Source: Psychrobacter immobilis | Lineage (GTDB): Bacteria > Pseudomonadota > Gammaproteobacteria > Pseudomonadales > Moraxellaceae | DNA length: 64,000 nt | Direction: 5' to 3' | NCBI RefSeq assembly: GCF_904846235.1 | Contig: NZ_CAJGZN010000003.1 | Coordinates: 124,001 to 188,000 of the forward strand | In this document: positions 36,226-44,891 of the stretch, one piece after another | Position numbering within the stretch: position 1 is the first letter of the stretch | How the letters are laid out: each line of letters begins with the position of its first letter | Program-made: the position numbers and the translations under genes | Notes under the pieces: generated by a model | Databases searched by the model: none | Told to the model about the DNA's origin: nothing | The model's input: only the letters and a program-made list of their open reading frames with translations

Positions 36226-38439
36226 TTAAATGACCTCACGAGTCGTTTGAGTATTTGCGGCATCGATACTTTTAACATCAGTGAAACCATTATGGCGTAA
36301 CAAGGCGTCGATACTGGCGCTACGACCGCGGAAGTTTTCAAAATTGATTTTCGCTGGGAAACTGCCGCCAACAGATAAGATAGATTCACGGAACGCTTTG
36401 CCTGTCGCTGGGTTGAAAATACCGTCTTCTTCAAACTTACTAAACGCATCCGCTGATAGCAGTTCCGCCCATTTGTATGAGTAATAACCTGCAGCATAAC
36501 CACCCGCGAAGATATGACTGAAACCATTAGCAAAGCGGTTATAGTCAGGTGTTTGCATAACGGAAATATCATTACGGACAGTATTGAGCGTCTCTAAAAT
36601 ACCATCGTAATTAAGTGCTGGCGTATGAGCATGAATGAGTAAATCAAATAGAGCAAACTCAATCTGACGCAGCGTTTGCATGCCGCTTTGGAAATTTTTG
36701 ACTGCTAGTAGTGCATCGAGCTTGTCTTTAGGTAATGGCTCACCAGTCTCAACGTGGCTGCTGATAAGGGCGATACCTTCAGCGTCCCAAGCCCAGTTTT
36801 CCATAAACTGACTAGGAAGCTCGACCGCATCCCATTCAACGCCATTGACACCAGCGACATCACCGACCGTCACTTGAGTCAGTAAATGATGCAAGCCATG
36901 ACCAAACTCGTGGAATAAGGTTAATACTTCATCATGGGTCAATAAACTAGGTTTGCTATCAAGTGCTGGCGTGAAATTTCCAACCATAAAGCAAACGGGC
37001 AGCTGCTGATGGTTCAGTTCTTCGTAACTATAGCGAGATTGGAAACCACTCATCCATGCACCGCCACGCTTACCGCTACGTGCAAATAAGTCAAAGTAGA
37101 AGCCACCGAGCAAGCGATCATCAGCATCGAATAATTGATAAAAACTCACATCGTCATGCCAGCGAGAGACTGAATCACTTTCTGCATTTTTATGGCTTTG
37201 CTCTTGTACTTTAATACCGTATAGACGCTCAACGATAGTGAACAAGCCATTAATCACTTTGGGTAATGGGAAATATGGGCGAATCTCCTCTTGCGATAAG
37301 CTGAACTCACTTTGTTTTACCTTTTCAGCGATATAGGCGCTATCCCACGGTTGCAACTCGTCAATGCCATAATCGCTAGCATATTTTTGTAGCTGTGCCA
37401 AATCTGCTTTGGCAGCAGGGGTTGCTTGCGTTGCTAAGTCACGTAAGAATGTTTCAACTTCTAAGACGCTATCTGCCATCTTGGTCGATAGCGATACTTC
37501 AGCATAATTTGCAAAACCAAGTAGCTTGGCTTTTTGCTCACGTAATGAGAGTATTTGACTCATATTGTCAGCATTATTTAATGAATTACCTTTTGCATTG
37601 GTATGCGTATCAAATTCAGAGGCGCGCGTAACGTAAGCACGATAAAGCGTCTCACGTAGACTACGATCGTCCGCATGAGTCATGATCGCTAGATATACAG
37701 GGATATTTAAACTGGCCACATAGTAAGGAGTAGGAAGTGCATCTACATCAGCTTGGCTAAGTGCACCGCTAGCAAGCTCACGTGCTTTGTATTGCTCGCC
37801 TGCATCTGCCAATAGTGCCAAACCACTCTCTGTTAACCCCTTTAACTGAGAGTCTTCTAAAGGCAGGGCAAATGCTTGCGTCGCATCCAAGATATTGTCC
37901 GAAAAGGTTGCAGACAGGGTAGATAACTCGCTTTGGATAGCAGCAAATTTTTCTTGCTCAGCTTGAGGTAATGCAACGCCTGATAACTCAAAACTACGTA
38001 ATGCCAGTTCGATTGCACGTGCACGAGCAGGCTCTAACGTAGCAAAGAAATCTGTGTCATTGACGATAGTTTGATAGCGATTAAACAAAGGCTGATGTTG
38101 TCCAACTCGTGTACCGTAGGCAGACAGCTTTGGTAGCAGTTCATGGTGAACATGTCGAATCTCATCGTTGCTCATCACACTATTGAGATGCGACAAAATA
38201 CCCCAGCTACGATCTAATGCCAAATTTATATGATCAAAGCTCATCACATCTGCCAAAGCTTGTTCAGCGCTTATTTTTTCAGCACTGTCGCTTTCTATCA
38301 CAGTTAAGGTATCTAAAAAAGCATTGGCAGCATCAATAGCGTCAATCACTTGGTTCTGTAACGTATGTGGCGCAGTGTCGGTAAAATCGACAAGGCGTAA
38401 ATCTAAAGGAGAAGGTGTCATATAGTTATCCGGTATCAA
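36226..38439 (-). CDS. prlC: Oligopeptidase A (M3 zinc metallopeptidase)
   Basis: A cytoplasmic thimet-type peptidase that degrades short peptides, including cleaved signal peptides. The HExxH motif is in LTLFHEFGHGLHHLLTQ, with the third zinc ligand downstream in GVEWDAVELPSQFMENWAWD. The helical N-terminal half is typical. 737 residues, longer than the 680 of E. coli, with small polar inserts. Coupled to yheV. Confidence 0.97.
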   Translation of the reverse strand: MIPDNYMTPSPLDLRLVDFTDTAPHTLQNQVIDAIDAANAFLDTLTVIESDSAEKISAEQALADVMSFDHINLALDRSWGILSHLNSVMSNDEIRHVHHELLPKLSAYGTRVGQHQPLFNRYQTIVNDTDFFATLEPARARAIELALRSFELSGVALPQAEQEKFAAIQSELSTLSATFSDNILDATQAFALPLEDSQLKGLTESGLALLADAGEQYKARELASGALSQADVDALPTPYYVASLNIPVYLAIMTHADDRSLRETLYRAYVTRASEFDTHTNAKGNSLNNADNMSQILSLREQKAKLLGFANYAEVSLSTKMADSVLEVETFLRDLATQATPAAKADLAQLQKYASDYGIDELQPWDSAYIAEKVKQSEFSLSQEEIRPYFPLPKVINGLFTIVERLYGIKVQEQSHKNAESDSVSRWHDDVSFYQLFDADDRLLGGFYFDLFARSGKRGGAWMSGFQSRYSYEELNHQQLPVCFMVGNFTPALDSKPSLLTHDEVLTLFHEFGHGLHHLLTQVTVGDVAGVNGVEWDAVELPSQFMENWAWDAEGIALISSHVETGEPLPKDKLDALLAVKNFQSGMQTLRQIEFALFDLLIHAHTPALNYDGILETLNTVRNDISVMQTPDYNRFANGFSHIFAGGYAAGYYSYKWAELLSADAFSKFEEDGIFNPATGKAFRESILSVGGSFPAKINFENFRGRSASIDALLRHNGFTDVKSIDAANTQTTREVI

Positions 38440-38917
38440 TGAATTATTATTAATAAAAATGAGAATGAGATAAGTCTGGCTACTATCGAAATATACAGTG
38501 TGTTCTTATTTTATATATAGATTATATAAAAGATGGGTTCGTTTGGTAAAAATACAACCTAAGCACTTTTATACGATTCAACTAATTAGGACAGTGCTAG
38601 CAATCTGAAAGTAAATGTCGAGATTCTGATATTTAGATTCAACTTCTCAAGATAATTATCTGAATATGTAGCTATGCTCGTTAAATCAATTCTTTAACAA
38701 TATAGAGTGCTCTACTTACAAAGCGCTATCATTTGCTTGCAAATTAACCCTACAGGGAGTGGGGTATAGCTGTTAGCATCAAGATAATGGAATTTAAATA
38801 TTATGCATCGACAGGATGCAAGAAAAACACGGATAGAAATTTCTACACTTATAAAAGTACATGAGTGAAGAAATACATAAAGTTAAAAATGAACGATAAT
38901 AAAACAAGGAGCAATAT
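38440..38917 (+). promoter_or_regulatory. Upstream region of the Balon gene
   Basis: A 478-bp gap between prlC (divergent) and the Balon gene. It contains a perfect 12-bp palindrome TAGAAATTTCTA (38834-38845) whose end overlaps CTACACT (38843-38849), close to a sigmaS-type -10. A hairpin TGCATC/GATGCA with 5-nt loop lies at 38804-38820. The ribosome site AAGGAGC lies 6 bases before the ATG. The transcription start is not proven; the arrangement suggests an operator or structured leader. Confidence 0.45.
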
Positions 38918-40030
38918 ATGAAAGCGACTCTTAAAAGTTTACGTGAAACTAAAGCTAACCCTGCAGTAAGTATCTTTGTTAAAACGCATCGTGAACATCC
39001 AGCTAATGAGCAAGATCCTATCGCTCTAAAAAACCAATTAAAGGTTGCCGAAGATCGTCTGACAAAAGAGTACGATAAACGAACAGCGACTACCATTCTA
39101 GATAATATTCAAAATAAAATCAGTGAGCTCAATCACAATTATAACCTTGATACTTTAGCTATATTTGCTAGTACAGATGATGTGCAAGTCATTCGTATGC
39201 CAATTGATACAACAGAACGCGTTGTGATCTCAGATAGATTTGCTACGCGTGACTTGGTTCGTGATATGGCAAGTGCGGTTCATTATTATACGGTGGTCTT
39301 AACTCGTGATAATGCGCGTTTGATTGAAGCGTCTAACGACCGCGTTGTAAGAGAGTTCGATAAAGATGATGATGCACAAAACAATATGGAGAACATTCAG
39401 TTCCCTGTTGAAAACAACGGACTATACACAACAGGCGACGGTGGCTCAGATCGCTCATCAAACAATGAAAGCAGTCACTTAAAAGAATTCTTTAACCAAG
39501 TTGATAAAAGTGTCCAAGAATTGTGGGGCGAGCATAAAATGCCTCTTGTTATAGTTGGTGATGCAAAAAATATTGGCTACTATAAAGAAATCTGTGATCG
39601 TCCAGACAATATCATCGCTACAGTATCGAATGCGACCAATCTAGAAGACGGTAGTGCTCAGCATATCGTAGATAGCGTGCAAGAAGCCGTAGAAGAGTAT
39701 CGCACCTCATTACATAAAGCTGCATTGGGCGAAATCGACAAAGCTCGCGGTGCGAATATGTTGCAGACTGACTTGCAGGAAGTATATCGAAGTGCTTTCC
39801 AAGGAGCTGGCGAGACACTTTATGTACGACGTGGCTATATACAATCTGCTAAGATTGATGAAAAGGCACAAACGTTAAGCCCTGCCAATGATGCTACTAC
39901 GGAAGGCATCACAGATGATGCAATCGGTGAAATCATCGAGCACGTCATTCACAATGGCGGCGAAGCTGTATTTATGCCACAAGACATCATGGGTGAAGAT
40001 CAACCAATAGCGTTAGTAACTCGATACTAA
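38918..40030 (+). CDS. balon: Balon, aeRF1/Pelota-related ribosome hibernation factor
   Basis: A 370-residue (about 41 kDa) protein of the bacterial aeRF1-like (baeRF) group. It starts with MKATLKSLRETKANPAVSIF, the usual opening of this group. The N-terminal domain covers about 1-145, a Gly/Ser/Asn-rich linker with GDGGSDRSSNNESSH follows at about 172-187, then an eRF1-domain-3-like C-terminal part (PLVIVGDAKNIGYYKEI, residues 209-225, to the end). There is no GGQ and no NIKS motif, so it cannot act as a termination factor. In Psychrobacter urativorans Balon enters the ribosomal A site with EF-Tu-GDP during cold shock and stationary phase. Monocistronic, with its own terminator. Identity is from memory of the family; no alignment was run. 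Confidence 0.9.
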   Translation: MKATLKSLRETKANPAVSIFVKTHREHPANEQDPIALKNQLKVAEDRLTKEYDKRTATTILDNIQNKISELNHNYNLDTLAIFASTDDVQVIRMPIDTTERVVISDRFATRDLVRDMASAVHYYTVVLTRDNARLIEASNDRVVREFDKDDDAQNNMENIQFPVENNGLYTTGDGGSDRSSNNESSHLKEFFNQVDKSVQELWGEHKMPLVIVGDAKNIGYYKEICDRPDNIIATVSNATNLEDGSAQHIVDSVQEAVEEYRTSLHKAALGEIDKARGANMLQTDLQEVYRSAFQGAGETLYVRRGYIQSAKIDEKAQTLSPANDATTEGITDDAIGEIIEHVIHNGGEAVFMPQDIMGEDQPIALVTRY

Positions 40031-40113
40031 TCTGACGATGACACCTATACGCGATGTTCATTTATGAATCAGCCATTTATGAATTAGCCATTGATAATAC
40101 ATAGGTGTAATAT

Positions 40114-40150
40114 GAGAGCATTGGTTCAATACGAGCCAGTGCTCTTTTTA
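40114..40150 (+). terminator. Terminator after the Balon gene
   Basis: Stem GAGCATTGG (40116-40124) with CCAGTGCTC (40136-40144), one G-T pair, 11-nt loop, then five T. Confidence 0.9.
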
Positions 40151-40238
40151 TGTCTGTCATTACCATCACTATGGGTGCTGTCGTAGCTGAGCTATTGATC
40201 TTTACTCCATAAATAATGAGCGTACAACTAACCAAACT

Positions 40239-40994
40239 ATGACTACCACCTCTTTTGTTTTAACCAGCTACAATATCCATAAAGGCATGTCACCGCTGAA
40301 TCGCCAAGTGAAGATGCAAGGTATTGCTCAGGCGCTAGAGTCTGTGGGTTCAGACGTCTTGTGTTTACAAGAAGTGCAAGGCCAAAACCTCAAACGCAAT
40401 ATGCAATATAACGAGTACCCAGATCAATCACAGCATGAATGGTTCGGCGAATTTTTAGATTTGCAAAACAGTTACGGTAAAAACTCCGAATACGAAAACG
40501 GCCACCACGGCAATGCAGTATTGAGCCGCTTTCCGCTAGACCCCAAACACAATGTAAATATTACGGTTAATAAGCTTGAGCAGCGCGGTGTCTTGCACTG
40601 TGAGGTACAGCCTATCGGTTGGGAGATGCCAGTTGTCGTATTGTGTGCACATTTAAATTTATTTGAGCGCGATCGTATCAAGCAGTATCAAGCGATTAGT
40701 GATTATGTGCGAAATGAGATTGCGCCGAATCAACCGCTCATCTTGGCAGGCGATTTTAATGATTGGAAAAAGATGTCTTGTGACAAACTGGCATCAGATC
40801 TCGGTATGATAGAAGCGTTCAAACATTGTCATGGTAAGCTGTTGCCAACCTTTCCCGCAAAACTGCCAGTACTCAGCTTAGATCGTATCTACGTGCGCAA
40901 TTTGCTTGTGAAGGATGCTTGGGTACATACTGGAAAGCCTTGGTCATCGCTATCAGATCACCTGCCTATCAGTGCAGAGCTGATGCTACCCTAA
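40239..40994 (+). CDS. Endonuclease/exonuclease/phosphatase family protein
   Basis: 251 residues with the EEP fold: SYNIHKGMSP (conserved Asn), CLQEVQGQ (metal-binding Glu), GHHGNAVLSRFPL, LILAGDFNDWKK (GDFN catalytic Asp-Asn) and SDHLPISAEL (catalytic Asp-His). It resembles E. coli YbhP. The substrate (DNA, phospholipid or nucleotide) is unknown. Preceded by the Balon terminator, so independent. Confidence 0.88.
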   Translation: MTTTSFVLTSYNIHKGMSPLNRQVKMQGIAQALESVGSDVLCLQEVQGQNLKRNMQYNEYPDQSQHEWFGEFLDLQNSYGKNSEYENGHHGNAVLSRFPLDPKHNVNITVNKLEQRGVLHCEVQPIGWEMPVVVLCAHLNLFERDRIKQYQAISDYVRNEIAPNQPLILAGDFNDWKKMSCDKLASDLGMIEAFKHCHGKLLPTFPAKLPVLSLDRIYVRNLLVKDAWVHTGKPWSSLSDHLPISAELMLP

Positions 40995-41180
40995 TACCTA
41001 ACTATAATAATTCGTCTAAATGTATTATATTGGCAATCTATCGATATATGAACAATTGTCTTTATTGATCATATTATCGATTAATTATGTTCTCGATTGA
41101 AAGTGCTATTAACAGCATAACGTTTCAATAAAATGAAGACCAAGTACAGCCTAATAAACAAAATATAAGGATATTCTACG

Positions 41181-42212
41181 ATGGCAACAGCGTCTACTAC
41201 TGATAATAATCAACAAGCTAACCACAACATACCTAAGACTCAGCACGCCGTACTCATACGCGAGTTCGGTGAGCCTGAAGTAATGAAATACCAAGATGGT
41301 GTTGATGTCCCTGAGCTACAGGACGACCAAGTACTGGTAAAAATTGCCTATGCTGGAATTAACCCTGTCGATTATAAAACTCGCCAAGGTAAAGGCTGGG
41401 GTGCGGAAAACATTCGCAAAGACAAGTTTGAGAATGATCAGCCAGCTATTTTAGGGTTCGATGTATCAGGCGAAGTAGTCAGTAGTAATAGCGATGAGTT
41501 TGCTATCGGCGATAGAGTAGCGGCCTTGACTTTTACCGGTGGCGGCTATGCGCAATATGTGGCAGTAGATGCCAAGTTGCTTGCAAAAGTACCAGACAAT
41601 GTCAGCTTAGAGCAGGCAGGTGCTTTGCCTTGTATCGGACAAACGGCACTACAATTTGTGGATTTTGCTGATATAAAAACAGGCGAGCATGTGGTGATTA
41701 ATGCACCAGCAGGCGGTGTCGGTCATTTACTAATCCAATTGCTCATGAATAAAGTGGCGCAAGATAACATCAAGGTAACGGTAATTTGCTCACCAGAAAA
41801 GTACGCCAAGCTTGATGAGTTGATAGACGTGTCTAAGCTAGCGGGTTGGGTAGATTATACAAAAGATGAAGCGTTTCCTGACCTACAAGCCGATATGCTA
41901 CTTGATTTAGTCGGTAATGATGCAGGTGTCCGCGCGCTTAGCGTTCTCAAGACAGGTGCTCGAGTAAATGTGTTGCCAACTATCTGGGTTGATAAGCTCA
42001 AAGAAGCCGGTCAGCAAAAAGACTTAGCAGTAGCAGGCTACAAAGCGCAGCGTAGTGGTCAAGATATGGCGCGTGTTTTACAGGAAGTGGCCGATGGCAA
42101 GCTGACTTTAAAAATTCAAAAAACCTACCCACTCTCAGAAGTTGTTGCAGCGCACCATGAGCTACAAAAAGGCAATGCTTTTGGCAAGATTGTCTTAGCA
42201 GCGGCTGAATGA
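41181..42212 (+). CDS. NADP-dependent medium-chain oxidoreductase (quinone reductase-like)
   Basis: 343 residues. N-terminal GroES-like domain with YAGINPVDYKTRQGKGW, QPAILGFDVSGEVV and GGYAQYVAVDAKLLAKVP; Rossmann domain with EHVVINAPAGGVGHLLIQL (NADPH motif). No catalytic zinc Cys/His set, so it belongs to the zinc-independent quinone oxidoreductase branch. Substrate unknown. Single gene by spacing. Confidence 0.9.
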   Translation: MATASTTDNNQQANHNIPKTQHAVLIREFGEPEVMKYQDGVDVPELQDDQVLVKIAYAGINPVDYKTRQGKGWGAENIRKDKFENDQPAILGFDVSGEVVSSNSDEFAIGDRVAALTFTGGGYAQYVAVDAKLLAKVPDNVSLEQAGALPCIGQTALQFVDFADIKTGEHVVINAPAGGVGHLLIQLLMNKVAQDNIKVTVICSPEKYAKLDELIDVSKLAGWVDYTKDEAFPDLQADMLLDLVGNDAGVRALSVLKTGARVNVLPTIWVDKLKEAGQQKDLAVAGYKAQRSGQDMARVLQEVADGKLTLKIQKTYPLSEVVAAHHELQKGNAFGKIVLAAAE

Positions 42213-42407
42213 ATGTCAAGATTGCCCAAGTATTAGGTAGTGTTTGGTAGGATTTATTAGTAAGGGGATGTCTGTTGAAAACCAGTAAACTTAACTGATG
42301 ACCTAACAAATCATACAAAAGTTTTATGTTGGACAACAGAACGTCCCTGTAGTCTTTGCTTATTTATCATAGGATAGAAAGCGAACGATACTAATAAAGG
42401 GAATAAT

Positions 42408-43250
42408 ATGACTATCAATGAAAAAACAGATGACCACATTGCTTATGAATCCAAAGTCCGTGCAGAAATAGAAGCATGGAAGAACCCTGATAAAGGGATT
42501 TTGGATAAGACGCTCGCAGTGCTTAATACCCCTGTGGTAGCAGCCGGTGATGCGTTAATGGAGGCTCCACAATTTGGCGATTCTCTAAAAAAAGCAACTG
42601 AAGAAACGATTATTGCTTTGAGTGATGCAGCCAACTGGACATTGGACACTCAAGACGTTATCGATAGCTATCAAGAGATAGCGGATGTTGATAGCTCCTC
42701 TATTAAAACGCTAGCTGATATTAAAAGTCTACCCATTGCTGTTGTAGATAAACAAGTTAAGCTTTTCAAAAGCAAATATGTAGCGCTAACCAGTGCGCAA
42801 GGGGTGACCACAGGGGTCGTAGGCTGGGCAGGTATCCCTGCTGATGTCGTTGGGCTTATTACGGCCAATCTACGTGCGATTGGAGAATATGCAACGTACT
42901 ATGGCTTTGATATCAATGATGAAGGCGAACAGTTATTTGCTATGTCTTTATTGGCTGTAGCAACTTCTGCCTCTGTTGAGGAGCGTAAAGCGGCGTTAGA
43001 TGATACTCAGGCGATGATTAAAGATCCAGAAACTCAAGCATTTAATCAGATTAATGAAGAGGTTATGTCTCGTGTACTGCGTCAAACAGCGACTAAAGTA
43101 GCCACTAACATCGTTAAGACAAAAGCGGCGCAAATCATTCCAGCGGTGGGTGCAGTAGTCGCAGGTGGTGTTAATGCTAGCTATACTGCCAATGTTTGTG
43201 AAGCTGCTTATCAGTGTTACCGTGAGCGTTTTTTGGACCGTCTCGCATAA
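42408..43250 (+). CDS. EcsC-family protein
   Basis: 280 residues with the EcsC pattern: GVTTGVVGWAGIPADVVGLITANLRAIGEYATYYGFD and the late Gly/Ala-rich segment IIPAVGAVVAGGVNASYTANVCEAAYQCYRERFL. EcsC is often associated with membranes and ABC transport; its function is unsettled. AAGGGAA precedes the ATG. Convergent with the AlkB-like gene, 32 bp apart. Confidence 0.85.
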   Translation: MTINEKTDDHIAYESKVRAEIEAWKNPDKGILDKTLAVLNTPVVAAGDALMEAPQFGDSLKKATEETIIALSDAANWTLDTQDVIDSYQEIADVDSSSIKTLADIKSLPIAVVDKQVKLFKSKYVALTSAQGVTTGVVGWAGIPADVVGLITANLRAIGEYATYYGFDINDEGEQLFAMSLLAVATSASVEERKAALDDTQAMIKDPETQAFNQINEEVMSRVLRQTATKVATNIVKTKAAQIIPAVGAVVAGGVNASYTANVCEAAYQCYRERFLDRLA

Positions 43251-43282
43251 ACACTTGATGGCTCGTTAAGTCAGCGATAGTA

Positions 43283-43900
43283 TCAAGATGTAAGCATATG
43301 CCGAAACGTTAGACTGATTCGCCCAGTATCGACCGTCTTTGTCTTAGTGATCGTATGTTTCCAAAAGGTTTGTGTTTCACCGTGCATCACAACGAGCTGA
43401 CCAGACTCAAGATAAAGTTCAACTTTGTCTTGAGTTTTTTTATGCTTAAAAACAAATTTGCGTGTGGCACCAAGTGATAAGGAGGCGATGACTGGTTGAT
43501 GACCGAGCTCCTTTTCGTCATCAGCATGGTAGCCCATACCATCAGCGCCAGAAGGATAGTAATTAAGCAGGCAGGTGTTGAAATTAGTGGTGACGCCAAT
43601 CTCTGCTAAACCTTGCTCAATTTTCTGTTTCACGTGAAACACTACATCTAACCATGGAACGGTTTGCCGCACGTGTCCTGAATATTGATAGTCTGCACCT
43701 GTATCTCCCATCCAGACAATTTTCCGAGTGGTTATATGGGTCTTACCAAATAATGTCACGATGTCTGATTGCCACGGTAGCTCATTTAGTAGAGTGTGAT
43801 AAAGGGCAGTGGTATCGTCGATAATCACGCCTAAATCATTCACCTTACCATCATAGGGTAGTAAATTATCCGTGGGTGCAGGGGCAAAGAGGTCAGTCAT
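43283..43900 (-). CDS. alkB: AlkB-like 2OG-Fe(II) dioxygenase
   Basis: 205 residues. The iron site HxD is H125-D127 (GMGYHADDE), the third ligand is likely H183, and the 2-oxoglutarate motif RxxxxxR is R195-R201 (RISLTFR). The strand SLSLGATRKFVFKHK and FNTCLLNYYPSGADG match the AlkH2/3-like repair enzymes, which reverse alkylation on nucleic acids. It contains a perfect parS site in frame, without breaking it. Downstream of the alpha/beta hydrolase gene, 20 bp apart. Confidence 0.93.
   Translation of the reverse strand: MTDLFAPAPTDNLLPYDGKVNDLGVIIDDTTALYHTLLNELPWQSDIVTLFGKTHITTRKIVWMGDTGADYQYSGHVRQTVPWLDVVFHVKQKIEQGLAEIGVTTNFNTCLLNYYPSGADGMGYHADDEKELGHQPVIASLSLGATRKFVFKHKKTQDKVELYLESGQLVVMHGETQTFWKHTITKTKTVDTGRISLTFRHMLTS
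43626..43641. promoter_or_regulatory. parS centromere-like site (ParB binding)
   Basis: TGTTTCACGTGAAACA, a perfect 16-bp palindrome identical to the bacterial parS consensus. It is inside the alkB-like coding sequence and encodes VFHVKQ there. In other bacteria parS sites cluster near oriC and load ParB for chromosome segregation. Confidence 0.9.
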
Positions 43901-43920
43901 AATTCAGTCGTTATCAATCC

Positions 43921-44811
43921 TTATTTGCTGCTTTTGTAGTGCTCGTTAATAATTTGAGCGCATAGTTCAGGCGCTTCCATTGGCAATAGATGGCCATAAT
44001 CTGTCAGCGAAATAAGACTGCTATCTGGAACAAATTTTTTCCATTGCTTGCGTACTTTGTCATTGATGAACAGGGTAGGCTTGCCTGTAATCAACGTGTA
44101 GGGACAGCGTAGTTTTTTAAGGGCAGCATCGATATGAGGTGCGCCAAAATAATTGGCCAGCTCTTGTTCTGGTGCAAACATAAGCGTATAGCTACCATCT
44201 GCATTCTTGCTCAAGCTTTGCTCAGCAAACACTTGCAAATGCTCATCGCTGATACGCTTATAAGCACGCTGCGCACGTAGGCTCTCGTAATAACTATGGG
44301 TACTTGGCCAAGTAGATTGCTTGGTTAACGTGCTTTTGAAAGGCTCGCGGCTTAGTAGGACAGAGCGTGGCAAAAGGTTATATAAGGTAGTTTGGTTTTT
44401 GGTAAATGTGACAGGCTCGATCAAGTATAACTGTGAAAATAGCTCTGGACGTTTGGCAGCTGCCATTGCTGTGGCTGTTGCGCCTTGCGAATGACCAATA
44501 CCGACGACAGGCTTGTCTTGGGTCTTTTCTAAAAACTCAATCAGCATATCAGCATCTTGCTCTCGCGTCAGACGACGACTTTGCGGCTTATCATACCAGT
44601 AGCCACGCAGAGCAAGTGAGCTAATATCAAACTCAGTGGCTAGCTTACTTAACAGCGGTGTATAGGTACCGACGGTAAAACTATTGCCACTATAAAAATG
44701 TGCTGGGGCGCGGGGAGTAGAGCTTGAATCTAGTGGCTGATTAAACTGGCTAAGGTCATAGTAGCGTGCTTGTTTTCCGCCAAGATTAATACGGTTTGTG
44801 AATGCTTCCAT
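43921..44811 (-). CDS. Alpha/beta hydrolase
   Basis: 296 residues with the hydrolase fold. The nucleophile elbow is GIGHSQGATA (Ser), and the catalytic His is in TDYGHLLPMEAPELC. The oxyanion region is near FYSGNSFTVGTYTPLL. No clear substrate signature. The alkB-like gene follows, so the two may be co-transcribed. Confidence 0.9.
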   Translation of the reverse strand: MEAFTNRINLGGKQARYYDLSQFNQPLDSSSTPRAPAHFYSGNSFTVGTYTPLLSKLATEFDISSLALRGYWYDKPQSRRLTREQDADMLIEFLEKTQDKPVVGIGHSQGATATAMAAAKRPELFSQLYLIEPVTFTKNQTTLYNLLPRSVLLSREPFKSTLTKQSTWPSTHSYYESLRAQRAYKRISDEHLQVFAEQSLSKNADGSYTLMFAPEQELANYFGAPHIDAALKKLRCPYTLITGKPTLFINDKVRKQWKKFVPDSSLISLTDYGHLLPMEAPELCAQIINEHYKSSK

Positions 44812-44891
44812 AAAATAAACACTTCCTTGTGACTTATTTTGAGTGATTTTTTGTAGATTATCTTCTTATGATTGAGCTGACTTAATGAATC

